Shown: positions 9,145 to 20,600 of the stretch, piece after piece
Layout of the letters: each line of letters begins with the position of its first letter
Numbering within the stretch: position 1 is the stretch's first letter
Origin: Aradus depressus
Taxonomy: Eukaryota > Arthropoda > Insecta > Hemiptera > Aradidae
DNA length: 64,000 nucleotides
Assembly: GCA_963662175.1 (NCBI GenBank)
Contig: OY759218.1
Location: 186,001-250,000, forward strand
Direction: 5' to 3'
Notes under the pieces: generated by a model
The model's database searches: none
Seen by the model: only the letters and a program-made list of their open reading frames with translations
What the model was told of the DNA's origin: nothing
Translations under genes and position numbers: made by a program

Positions 9145-10929
9145 CTAGTCCTGGAGCAGGTCCCTCTGCCATGCCCGCTTTAGACGTCTTGGTGGGTTTG
9201 TGGGGAGAGTGTTCGTGGATAATTGGAGAATAAGTGGATTGGCGTGATGATGGAGTTTGTCGTGAAAATTTTGATATCGTGTCTTGATAACAGAAGGTAT
9301 AAATGGGATGTTGAGGTCATTATGTAATGTGAGGTTGGAAACGTAAAATGGGGCATTGGCAATGTGGCGTAGTATGATGGATTGTAATGACTGAAGGCGT
9401 TGTATGTTTGATTTTTTGGCTGATCCCCATATCTCGATTCCGTAAGTCCAGATGGGTTTTAGTATAGTGTTGTAAATGTGAAGTTTGTTTTCAAGCGATA
9501 ATGTCGATCGTCGTCCGATGATTGATTTCAGTTGTCCAAATCGTCTTTTGAGGTCTGTGCGTTTCAGTCTGATATGAGTTGTCCAAGTTAAACGTCTGTC
9601 TAAATGAAGTCCTAGATATCGGACAGTTTCTGATGCAGGAATGGGCTGGTTGTTAATGTATACTGGTGGACAAGTGTTGTGTCTGAGGGTAAATGTGGTT
9701 TGCAGAGATTTGTCTCTATTAATTTTTAGTCTCCATTTGTTGGCCCAATCTGTTAGCTGGTGTAAATGTTCCTGTAAGTGTGAGCTTGCTTGTGTTGGGT
9801 CTGAGTGTGTTGAGAGAATGGCTGTGTCGTCTGCGTATGTAGTGAGTAGTGTGTTGTCGTGTTGTGGAATGTGTGCTGTGTAGATTGAGAAGAGTAGGGG
9901 ACTGAGGGAACTTCCTTGGGGGACTCCAGCTTTGACCTCCAAAAAATGTGATGAGGAAGATCCCTCAGATACCCTAAAGTTTCTGTTTTCTAGGAATGAC
10001 TTAAGTATTAAATAATATGTGTGAGGAAGGTGAGATTTAAGTGTGTAGAGCAGGCCTGGGTGCCAGACACGATCAAACGCTTTTTCAATGTCCAGAAATA
10101 CGCCTGTGCAAAACTCTTTTCTTTCAAAGCTGGTGGCTATGTAATCGACCAAACGATGGCACTGGTGTATTGTCGAATGTCTTTGTCGAAAGCCAAATTG
10201 ATGGTCTGGGAGAAGGTTGTCTTGTGCAGTGATGTAGGTTAGTCTGTCCAGTAGAAGTCTCTCTAGTGGTTTGGATATCACAGGAAGCAGGCTTATAGGA
10301 CGGTATGACGAGGCCTGGTCTGGGGTTTTCCCTGGCTTAAGAATCATCCTGACTACTGATATCTTCCAGACAAGGGGATAGTAACATAGTCGTAGTACTG
10401 TGTTGTATAAATTCGTCAAGTAAATTAGTCCTTTTCTCGGTAGCTGTCGTAGTATCTCAGCGGTTATCAGATCATGACCTGGAGATTTCCGTAAGGGGAG
10501 TTTTTTAATTGTCAGTTCAACTTCATTAGGACTGAATGCCTTTGGGGGGAGAGTTTGTTGGAGGGGGGTAGTAAGTGCTGTCAGTACTTGGTCTGTATGT
10601 TGGTCGTCTCCTATGTCCTCGTGGGGAGTGAATACTTTGGAAAGATAATCAGCGTAGAGGTCTGCCTTCTCCTGGTCTGACCTAGTCCAGGCCCCATCAT
10701 TCCGCCGAAGGGGGTGTGATACCCGTGCATTGCCAAGAAGCCGTTTCGTCGCTGTCCAAAGTGAGTTATCTCGAGCCGCCAGAGTCGAGATATATGTCTC
10801 ATGTCTGTCTTGTTTCAGGTTGGAAAGTTCTGTAGAGAGGGTTCGCCGGAGTTGATTGTATGTCTGTCTGTCGGAAGGGTACCTCGATCTTTGCCATCGA
10901 GACCTGGCCGCTCTTTTCTCTCTTATCAT
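9145..10929 (-). CDS. Reverse transcriptase (ORF2 fragment) of jockey-like element
   Basis: This frame encodes 594 residues with no internal stop or frameshift. The enzyme copies element RNA into DNA at a nicked chromosomal target. Residues 1-130 match the linker found in jockey-type ORF2 between the endonuclease and the reverse transcriptase (IREKRAARSRWQRSR at 2-16; DNSLWTATKRLL at 54-65; EKADLYADYLSKVF at 87-100). The catalytic domain follows. It has KSPGHDLI at 148-155, SSYRPISLLPVISKPLERLL at 207-226, FGFRQRHST at 245-253, FLDIEKAFDRVWH with the first catalytic Asp at 280, GVPQGSSLSPLLFSIY at 335-350, and YADDTAIL with the paired Asp at 367-368. The thumb contains TVRYLGLHLDRRLTW at 435-449. 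No RNase H domain is evident. The start shown is just the first Met: the frame is open upstream through codons reading ITPHILQ, so this is the truncated end of a longer ORF2. All three catalytic aspartates are present, but without an endonuclease it is probably not autonomous. Confidence 0.95.
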   Translation of the reverse strand: MIREKRAARSRWQRSRYPSDRQTYNQLRRTLSTELSNLKQDRHETYISTLAARDNSLWTATKRLLGNARVSHPLRRNDGAWTRSDQEKADLYADYLSKVFTPHEDIGDDQHTDQVLTALTTPLQQTLPPKAFSPNEVELTIKKLPLRKSPGHDLITAEILRQLPRKGLIYLTNLYNTVLRLCYYPLVWKISVVRMILKPGKTPDQASSYRPISLLPVISKPLERLLLDRLTYITAQDNLLPDHQFGFRQRHSTIHQCHRLVDYIATSFERKEFCTGVFLDIEKAFDRVWHPGLLYTLKSHLPHTYYLILKSFLENRNFRVSEGSSSSHFLEVKAGVPQGSSLSPLLFSIYTAHIPQHDNTLLTTYADDTAILSTHSDPTQASSHLQEHLHQLTDWANKWRLKINRDKSLQTTFTLRHNTCPPVYINNQPIPASETVRYLGLHLDRRLTWTTHIRLKRTDLKRRFGQLKSIIGRRSTLSLENKLHIYNTILKPIWTYGIEIWGSAKKSNIQRLQSLQSIILRHIANAPFYVSNLTLHNDLNIPFIPSVIKTRYQNFHDKLHHHANPLILQLSTNTLPTNPPRRLKRAWQRDLLQD

Positions 10930-10949
10930 CTGCAGGATGTGTGGTGTAA

Positions 10950-10998
10950 TTTTTTTTTTTTCGTATTTAAAACAAAAATTTCGTATTTAAAACAAAAA
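10950..10998. repeat. 5' junction: T run and duplicated 20-bp target segment
   Basis: A run of 12 T (10950-10961) joins the truncated 5' end to the satellite. It is followed by two tandem copies of tttcgtatttaaaacaaaaa (10959-10978 and 10979-10998). The intact satellite has one such segment. The second copy continues correctly into the interrupted monomer. The extra copy and T run probably arose during second-strand completion of the insertion. An earlier slippage event in the target is the alternative. Confidence 0.7.
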
Positions 10999-11455
10999 TC
11001 CACTTAGGACATAACCAGTCAAATTTCAGCGATATCGGCCGAGGGGAGGGAGGAGTTCCGGGGAGAGGGCTCAGTTCAAACATCCACAACCCCCCTCCCG
11101 TTCACAATTTTGTGACATCACACACTTTTTTTTCCTATTTGGCCCTCAAGAATACTACATAAGAAATTTCATGACAATCCGACCATTAATCAATGAGTTA
11201 GCACTATTTTTATGCTTAGCCCCCCCTTACAACCCCCCCTCCCGTTCGAAATTTTGCGACGCCACATAGCCTATTATTCAATCGGTCTTGGAAGGATAAT
11301 ACATGTGAAGTTTCATGAATATCCGTCCAGCCGTTTGGGCGTGATGCTGGAATAAACATACAAACTAACCCCGTTTCAGTATCGAAGTATAGAAGCCGGT
11401 GGAAGAGAATGGGTTGATAAGCGACTCTGAATTTTAAAATCCCAATAACTGCCGA

Positions 11456-14400
11456 TGTAATGAATGTATCAACATCAAATTTCGTATTTAAAATTACCAT
11501 TCACGGAGGACATAACCAGTCAAATTTCAGCGATATCGGCCGAGGGGAGGGGGGAGTTCCGGGGTGGGGGCCCTTTTCAAGAATCCCAATAACTGCCCAT
11601 GTAATGAATGTATCGACATCAAATTTCGTATTTAATACTAAAATCCACTTAGGACATAACCAGTCAAATTTCAGCGATATCGGCTGAGGGGAGGGGGAAG
11701 TTCCGGGGTGGGGGCTCAATTCAAAAATCCCAATAACTGCCGATGTAATAAATGTATCGACATCAAATTTCGTATTTAAAACTAAAATCCACTTAGGACA
11801 TAACCAGTAAAATTTCAGCGATATCGGCCGAGGGGAGGGGGGAGTTCCGGGGTGGGGGCTCAATTCAAAAATCCCAATAACTGCCGATGTAATGAATGTA
11901 TCGACATCAAATTTCATATTTAAAACTAAAATCCTTTTAGGACATAACCAGTCAAATTTCAGCGATATCGGCTGAGGGGAGGGTGGAGTTCCGGGGAGAG
12001 GGCTCAGTTAAAAATCCACAACCCCTCTCCCGTCCACAATTTTGTGACGTTACACACTTTTTTTTCCTATTTGGCCTTCAAGAATACTACATATGAAATT
12101 TCATGACAATCCGACCATTAATCAATGAGTTAGCACTATTTTTATGCTTAGCCCCCCCTTACAACCCCCCCTCCCGTTCGAAATTTTGGGACGCCACATA
12201 GCCTATTATTCAATCGGTCTTGGAAGGATGCTACATGTGAAGTTTCATGAATATCCGTCCAGCCGTTTGGGCGTGATGCTGGAATAAACATACAAACAAA
12301 CCCCGTTTCAGTATCGAAGTATAGAAGCCGGTGGAAGAGAATGGGTTGATAAACGACTCTGAATTTTAAAATCCCAATAACTGCCGATGTAATGAATGTA
12401 TCAACATCAAATTTCGTATTTAAAATTAACATTCACGGAGGACATAACCAGTCAAATTTCAGCGATATCGGCCGAGGGGAGGGGGGAGTTCCGGGGTGGG
12501 GGCCCTTTTCAAGAATCCCAATAACTGCCCATGTAATTAATGTATCGACATCAAATTTCGTATTTAAAACTAAAATCCACTTAGGATATAACCAGTCAAA
12601 TTTCAGCGATATCGGCTGAGGGGAGGGGGGAGTTCCGGGGTGGGGGCTCAATTCAAAAATCCCAATAACTGCCGATGTAATAAATGTATCGACATCAAAT
12701 TTCGTATTTAAAACTAAAATCCAATTAGGACATAGCCAGTAAAATTTCAGCGATATCGGCCGAGGGGAGGGAGGAGTTCCGGGGAGAGGGCTCAGTTCAA
12801 ACATCCACAACCCCCCTCCCGTTCACAATTTTGTGACATCACACACTTTTTTTTCCTATTTGGCCTTCAAGAATACTACATATGAAATTTCATGACAATC
12901 CGACCATTAATCAATGAGTTAGCACTATTTTTATGCTTAGCCTTCCCTTACAACCCCCCCTCCCGTTCGAAATTTTGCGACGCCACATAGCCTCTTATTC
13001 AATCGGTCTTGGAAGGATGCTACATGTGAAGTTTCATGAATATCCGTCCAGCCGTTTGGGCGTGATGCTGGAATAAACATACAAACTAACCCCGTTTCAG
13101 TATCGAAGCCGGTGGAATAGAATGGGTTGATAAGCGACTCTGAATTTTAAAATCCCAATAACTGCCGATGTAATGAATGTATCAACATCAAATTTCGTAT
13201 TTAAAATTAACATTCACGGAGAACATAACCAGTCAAATTTCAGCGATATCGGCCGAGGGGAGGGGGGAGTTCCGGGGTGGGGGCCCTTTTCAAGAATCCC
13301 AATAACTGCCCATGTAATGAATGTATCGACATCAAATTTCGTATTTAAAACTAAAATCCACTTAGGACATAACCAGTCAGATTTCAGCGATATCGGCTGA
13401 GGGGAGGGGGGAGTTCCGGGGTGGGGGCTCAATTCAAAAATCCCAATAACTGCCGATGTAATGAATGTATCAACATCAAATTTCGTATTTAAAATTAACA
13501 TTCACGGAGGTCATAACCACTCAAATTTCAGCGATATCGGCCGAGGGGAGGGGGGAGTTCCGGGGTGGGGGCCCTTTTCAAAAATCCCAATAACTGCCCA
13601 TGTAATGAATGTATCGACATCAAATTTCGTATTTAAAACAATAATCCACTTAGGACATAACCTATTTTTATGCTTAGCCCCCTCTTACAATATATATCGG
13701 CCGAGGGGAGGGGGGAGTTCCGGGGTGGGGGCCCTTTTCAAGAATCCCAATAACTGCCCATGTAATTAATGTATCGACATCAAATTTCGTATTTAAAACT
13801 AAAATCCACTTAGGATATAACCAGTCAAATTTCAGCGATATCGGCCGAGGGGAGGGGGGAGTTCCGGGGTGGGGGCCCTTTTCAAAAATCCCAATAACTG
13901 CCCATGTAATGAATGTATCGACATCAAATTTCGTATTTAAAACAAAAATCCACTTAGGACATAACCAGTCAAATTTCAGCGATATCGGCCGAGGGGAGGA
14001 GGGAGTTCCGGGGAGAGGGCTCAGTTCAAACATCCACAACCCCCCTCCCGTTTACAATTTTGTGACATCACACACTTTTTTTTCCTATTTGGCCTTCAAG
14101 AATACTACATATGAAATTTCATGACAATCCGACCATTAATTAAAGAGTTAGCACTATTTTTATGCTTAGCCCCCCCTTACAACCCCCCCTCCCGTTCGAA
14201 ATTTTGGGACGCCACATAGCCTATTATTCAATCGGTCTTGGCAGGATGCTACATGTGAAGTTTCATGAATATCCGTCCAGCCGTTTGGGCGTGATGCTGG
14301 AATAAACATACAAACAAACCCCGTTTCAGTATCGAAGTATAGAAGCCGGTGGAAGAGAATGGGTAGATAAGCGACTCTGAATTTTAAAATCCCAATAACT

Positions 14401-16745
14401 GCCGATGTAATGAATGTATCAACATCAAATTTCGTATTTAAAATTAACATTCACGGAGGACATAACCAGTCAAATTTCAGCGATATCGGCCGAGGGGAGG
14501 GGGGAGTTCCGGGGTGGGGGCCCTTTTCAAAAATCCCAATAACTGCCCATGTAATGAATGTATCGACATCAAATTTCGTATTTAAAACAAAAATCCACTT
14601 AGGACATAACCAGTCAAATTTCAGCGATATCGGCCGAGGGGAGGAGGGAGTTCCGGGGAGAGGGCTCAGTTCAAACATCCACAACCCCCCTCCCGTTCAC
14701 AATTTTGTGACATCACACACTTTTTTTTCCTATTTGGCCTTCAAGAATACTACATATGAAATTTCATGACAATCCGACCATTAATCAATGAGTTAGCACT
14801 ATTTTTATGCTTAGCCCCCCCTTACAACACCCCCTCCCGTTCGAAATTTTGGGACGCCACATAGCCTATTATTCAATCGGTCTTGGAAGGATGCTACATG
14901 TGAAGTTTCATGAATATCCGTCCAGCCGTTTGGGCGTGATGCTGGAATAAACATACAAACTAACCCCGTTTCAGTATCGAAGTATAGAAGCCGGTGGAAG
15001 AGAATGGGTTGATAAGCGACTCTGAATTTTAAAATTCCAATAACTGCCGATGTAATGAATGTATCAACATCAAATTTCGTATTTAAAATTAACATTCACG
15101 GAGGACATAACCAGTCAAATTTCAGCGATATCGGCCGAGGGGAGGGGGGAGTTCCGGGGTGGGGGCCCTTTTCAAGAATCCCAATAACTGCCCATGTAAT
15201 GAATGTATCGACATCAAATTTCGTATTTAAAACTAAAATCCACTTAGGACATAACCAGTCAAATTTCAGCGATATCGGCTGAGGGGAGGGGGGGAGTTCC
15301 GGGGTGGGGGCTCAATTCAAAAATCCCAATAACTGCCGATGTAATAAATGTATCGACATCAAATTTCGTTTTTAAAACTAAAATCCACTTAGGACATAAC
15401 CAGTAAAATTTCAGCGATATCGGCCGAGGGGAGGGGGGAGTTCCGGGGTGGGGGCTCAATTCAAAAATCCCAATAACTGCCGATGTAATGAATGTATCGA
15501 CATCAAATTTCGTATTTAAAACAAAAATCCACTTAGGACATAACCAGTCAAATTTCAGCGATATCGGCCGAGGGGAGAGGGGAGTTCCGGGGAGAGGGCT
15601 CAGTTCAAACATCCACAACCCCCCTCCCGTTCACAATTTTGTGACATCACACACTTTTTTTTCCTATTTGGCCTTCAAGAATTCTACATATGAAATTTCA
15701 TGATAATCCGACCATTAATTAATGGGTTAGCACTATTGGTATGCTTAGCCCCCCCCTTACAACCCCCCCTCCCGTTCGAAATTTTGGGACGCCACATAGC
15801 CTATTATTCAATCGGTCTTGGAAGGATGGTACATGTGAAGTTTCATGAATATCCGTCCAGCCGTTTGGGCGTGATGCTGGAATAAACATACAAACTAACC
15901 CCGTTTCAGTATCGAAGCCGGTGGAAGAGAATGGGTTGATAAACGACTCTGAATTTTAAAATCCCAATAACTGCCGATGTAATGAATGTATCAACATCAA
16001 ATTTCGTATTTAAAATTAACATTCACGGAGGACATAACCAGTCAAATTTCAGCGATATCGGCCGAGGGGAGGGGGGAGTTCCGGGGTGGGGGCCCTTTTC
16101 AAGAATCCCAATAACTGCCCATGTAATTAATGTATCGACATCAAATTTCGTATTTAAAACTAAAATCCACTTAGGATATAACCAGTCAAATTTCAGCGAT
16201 ATCGGCTGAGGGGAGGGGGGAGTTCCGGGGTGGGGGCTCAATTCAAAAATCCCAATAACTGCCGATGTAATAAATGTATCGATATCAAATTTCGTATTTA
16301 AAACTAAAATCCAATTAGGACATAGCCAGTAAAATTTCAGCGATATCGGCCGAGGGGAGGGAGGAGTTCCGGGGAGAGGGCTCAGTTCAAACATCCACAA
16401 CCCCCCTCCCGTTCACAATTTTGTGACATCACACACTTTTTTTTCCTATTTGGCCTTCAAGAATACTACATATGAAATTTCATGACAATCCGACCATTAA
16501 TCAATGAGTTAGCACTATTTTTATGCTTAGCCTTCCCTTACAACCCCCCCTCCCGTTCGAAATTTTGCGACGCCACATAGCCTCTTATTCAATCGGTCTT
16601 GGAAGGATGCTACATGTGAAGTTTCATGAATATCCGTCCAGCCGTTTGGGCGTGATGCTGGAATAAACATACAAACTAACCCCGTTTCAGTATCGAAGCC
16701 GGTGGAAGAGAATGGGTTGATAAGCGACTCTGAATTTTAAAATCC
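11456..16745. repeat. Superordinate repeat, copy 2
   Basis: This is the partner of 1-5290. It is also the first of two copies at an offset of 5,303 bp, which becomes 6,396 after the 1,093-bp insertion: 12392/17695, 13173/18476, 14410/19713, then 15055/21451 and 15982/22378. Shared private changes with the downstream copy include ggagaacataacc (about 13219 and 18522) and aacaataatccac (13638 and 18940). The 1-5290 copy lacks both, so these two are the closer pair. Confidence 0.88.
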
Positions 16746-17694
16746 CAATAACTGCCGATGTAATGAATGTATCAACATCAAATTTCGTATTTAAAATTAA
16801 CATTCACGGAGGACATAACCAGTCAAATTTCAGCGATATCGGCCGAGGGGAGGGGGGAGTTCCGGGGTGGGGGCCCTTTTCAAGAATCCCAATAACTGCC
16901 CATGTAATGAATGTATCGACATCAAATTTCGTATTTAAAACTAAAATCCACTTAGGACATAACCAGTCAGATTTCAGCGATATCGGCTGAGGGGAGGGGG
17001 GAGTTCCGGGGTGGGGGCTCAATTCAAAAATCCCAATAACTGCCGATGTAATAAATGTATCGACATCAAATTTCGTATTTAAAACTAAAATCCACTTAGG
17101 ACATAACCAGTAAAATTTCAGCGATATCGGCCGAGGGGAGGGGGGAGTTCCGGGGTGGGGGCTCAATTCAAAAATCCCAATAACTGCCGATGTAATGAAT
17201 GTATCGACATCAAATTTCATATTTAAAACTAAAATCCTTTTAGGACATAACCAGTCAAATTTCAGCGATATCGGCTGAGGGGAGGGTGGAGTTCCGGGGA
17301 GAGGGCTCAGTTAAAAATCCACAACCCCTCTCCCGTCCACAATTTTGTGACGTTACACACTTTTTTTTCCTATTTGGCCTTCAAGAATACTACATATGAA
17401 ATTTCATGACAATCCGACCATTAATCAATGAGTTAGCACTATTTTTATGCTTAGCCCCCCCTTACAACCCCCCCTCCCGTTCGAAATTTTGGGACGCCAC
17501 ATAGCCTATTATTCAATCGGTCTTGGAAGGATGCTACATGTGAAGTTTCATGAATATCCGTCCAGCCGTTTGGGCGTGATGCTGGAATAAACATACAAAC
17601 AAACCCCGTTTCAGTATCGAAGTATAGAAGCCGGTGGAAGAGAATGGGTTGATAAACGACTCTGAATTTTAAAATCCCAATAACTGCCGATGTA

Positions 17695-20600
17695 ATGAAT
17701 GTATCAACATCAAATTTCGTATTTAAAATTAACATTCACGGAGGACATAACCAGTCAAATTTCAGCGATATCGGCCGAGGGGAGGGGGGAGTTCCGGGGT
17801 GGGGGCCCTTTTCAAGAATCCCAATAACTGCCCATGTAATTAATGTATCGACATCAAATTTCGTATTTAAAACTAAAATCCACTTAGGATATAACCAGTC
17901 AAATTTCAGCGATATCGGCTGAGGGGAGGGGGGAGTTCCGGGGTGGGGGCTCAATTCAAAAATCCCAATAACTGCCGATGTAATAAATGTATCGACATCA
18001 AATTTCGTATTTAAAACTAAAATCCAATTAGGACATAGCCAGTAAAATTTCAGCGATATCGGCCGAGGGGAGGGAGGAGTTCCGGGGAGAGGGCTCAGTT
18101 CAAACATCCACAACCCCCCTCCCGTTCACAATTTTGTGACATCACACACTTTTTTTTCCTATTTGGCCTTCAAGAATACTACATATGAAATTTCATGACA
18201 ATCCGACCATTAATCAATGAGTTAGCACTATTTTTATGCTTAGCCTTCCCTTACAACCCCCCCTCCCGTTCGAAATTTTGCGACGCCACATAGCCTCTTA
18301 TTCAATCGGTCTTGGAAGGATGCTACATGTGAAGTTTCATGAATATCCGTCCAGCCGTTTGGGCGTGATGCTGGAATAAACATACAAACTAACCCCGTTT
18401 CAGTATCGAAGCCGGTGGAATAGAATGGGTTGATAAGCGACTCTGAATTTTAAAATCCCAATAACTGCCGATGTAATGAATGTATCAACATCAAATTTCG
18501 TATTTAAAATTAACATTCACGGAGAACATAACCAGTCAAATTTCAGCGATATCGGCCGAGGGGAGGGGGGAGTTCCGGGGTGGGGGCCCTTTTCAAGAAT
18601 CCCAATAACTGCCCATGTAATGAATGTATCGACATCAAATTTCGTATTTAAAACTAAAATCCTCTTAGGACATAACCAGTCAGATTTCAGCGATATCGGC
18701 TGAGGGGAGGGGGGAGTTCCGGGGTGGGGGCTCAATTCAAAAATCCCAATAACTGCCGATGTAATGAATGTATCAACATCAAATTTCGTATTTAAAATTA
18801 ACATTCACGGAGGTCATAACCACTCAAATTTCAGCGATATCGGCCGAGGGGAGGGGGGAGTTCCGGGGTGGGGGCCCTTTTCAAAAATCCCAATAACTGC
18901 CCATGTAATGAATGTATCGACATCAAATTTCGTATTTAAAACAATAATCCACTTAGGACATAACCTATTTTTATGCTTAGCCCCCTCTTACAATATATAT
19001 CGGCCGAGGGGAGGGGGGAGTTCCGGGGTGGGGGCCCTTTTCAAGAATCCCAATAACTGCCCATGTAATTAATGTATCGACATCAAATTTCGTATTTAAA
19101 ACTAAAATCCACTTAGGATATAACCAGTCAAATTTCAGCGATATCGGCCGAGGGGAGGGGGGAGTTCCGGGGTGGGGGCCCTTTTCAAAAATCCCAATAA
19201 CTGCCCATGTAATGAATGTATCGACATCAAATTTCGTATTTAAAACAAAAATCCACTTAGGACATAACCAGTCAAATTTCAGCGATATCGGCCGAGGGGA
19301 GGAGGGAGTTCCGGGGAGAGGGCTCAGTTCAAACATCCACAACCCCCCTCCCGTTCACAATTTTGTGACATCACACACTTTTTTTTCCTATTTGGCCTTC
19401 AAGAATACTACATATGAAATTTCATGACAATCCGACCATTAATTAAAGAGTTAGCACTATTTTTATGCTTAGCCCCCCCTTACAACCCCCCCTCCCGTTC
19501 GAAATTTTGGGACGCCACATAGCCTATTATTCAATCGGTCTTGGCAGGATGCTACATGTGAAGTTTCATGAATATCCGTCCAGCCGTTTGGGCGTGATGC
19601 TGGAATAAACATACAAACAAACCCCGTTTCAGTATCGAAGTATAGAAGCCGGTGGAAGAGAATGGGTAGATAAGCGACTCTGAATTTTAAAATCCCAATA
19701 ACTGCCGATGTAATGAATGTATCAACATCAAATTTCGTATTTAAAATTAACATTCACGGAGGACATAACCAGTCAAATTTCAGCGATATCGGCCGAGGGG
19801 AGGGGGGAGTTCCGGGGTGGGGGCCCTTTTCAAAAATCCCAATAACTGCCCATGTAATGAATGTATCGACATCAAATTTCGTATTTAAAACAAAAATCCA
19901 CTTAGGACATAACCAGTCAAATTTCAGCGATATCGGCCGAGGGGAGGGGGGAGTTCCGGGGTGGGGGCCCTTTTCAAAAATCCCAATAACTGCCCATGTA
20001 ATGAATGTATCGACATCAAATTTCGTATTTAAAACAATAATCCACTTAGGACATAACCTATTTTTATGCTTAGCCCCCTCTTACAATATATATCGGCCGA
20101 GGGGAGGGGGGAGTTCCGGGGTGGGGGCCCTTTTCAAGAATCCCAATAACTGCCCATGTAATTAATGTATCGACATCAAATTTCGTATTTAAAACTAAAA
20201 TCCACTTAGGATATAACCAGTCAAATTTCAGCGATATCGGCCGAGGGGAGGGGGGAGTTCCGGGGTGGGGGCCCTTTTCAAAAATCCCAATAACTGCCCA
20301 TGTAATGAATGTATCGACATCAAATTTCGTATTTAAAACAAAAATCCACTTAGGACATAACCAGTCAAATTTCAGCGATATCGGCCGAGGGGAGGAGGGA
20401 GTTCCGGGGAGAGGGCTCAGTTCAAACATCCACAACCCCCCTCCCGTTCACAATTTTGTGACATCACACACTTTTTTTTCCTATTTGGCCTTCAAGAATA
20501 CTACATATGAAATTTCATGACAATCCGACCATTAATTAAAGAGTTAGCACTATTTTTATGCTTAGCCCCCCCTTACAACCCCCCCTCCCGTTCGAAATTT

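Larger units (their letters stand above)
9023..10958 (-). mobile_element. Jockey-clade non-LTR retrotransposon, 5'-truncated
   Basis: This single element interrupts the satellite and reads on the minus strand. It carries the C-terminal part of ORF2 with a full reverse-transcriptase domain (9145-10929). After the stop codon there is about 100 nt of 3' untranslated sequence and then an A-rich tail of taaa repeats near 9023-9042, typical of a target-primed LINE-like insertion. No apurinic endonuclease domain, ORF1 or promoter is present; sequence upstream of the coding frame returns to satellite within about 10 bases of a T-rich stretch. This is the usual outcome of incomplete reverse transcription. 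Removing 1,967 bp (9023-10989) restores an exact 645-bp satellite unit between 8848 and 11460. Clade assignment rests on protein motifs. A copy of such low damage suggests a fairly recent insertion. Confidence 0.93.

Noticed and set aside
9641..9883. Plus-strand frames inside the retrotransposon (also 10021-10242)
   Set aside because: They are antisense shadows of the reverse-transcriptase frame on the minus strand.
9023..10958. Element as a complete, autonomous retrotransposon
   Set aside because: No endonuclease domain, ORF1 or 5' untranslated region is present. Satellite resumes right after the N-terminal edge of the reverse-transcriptase linker.
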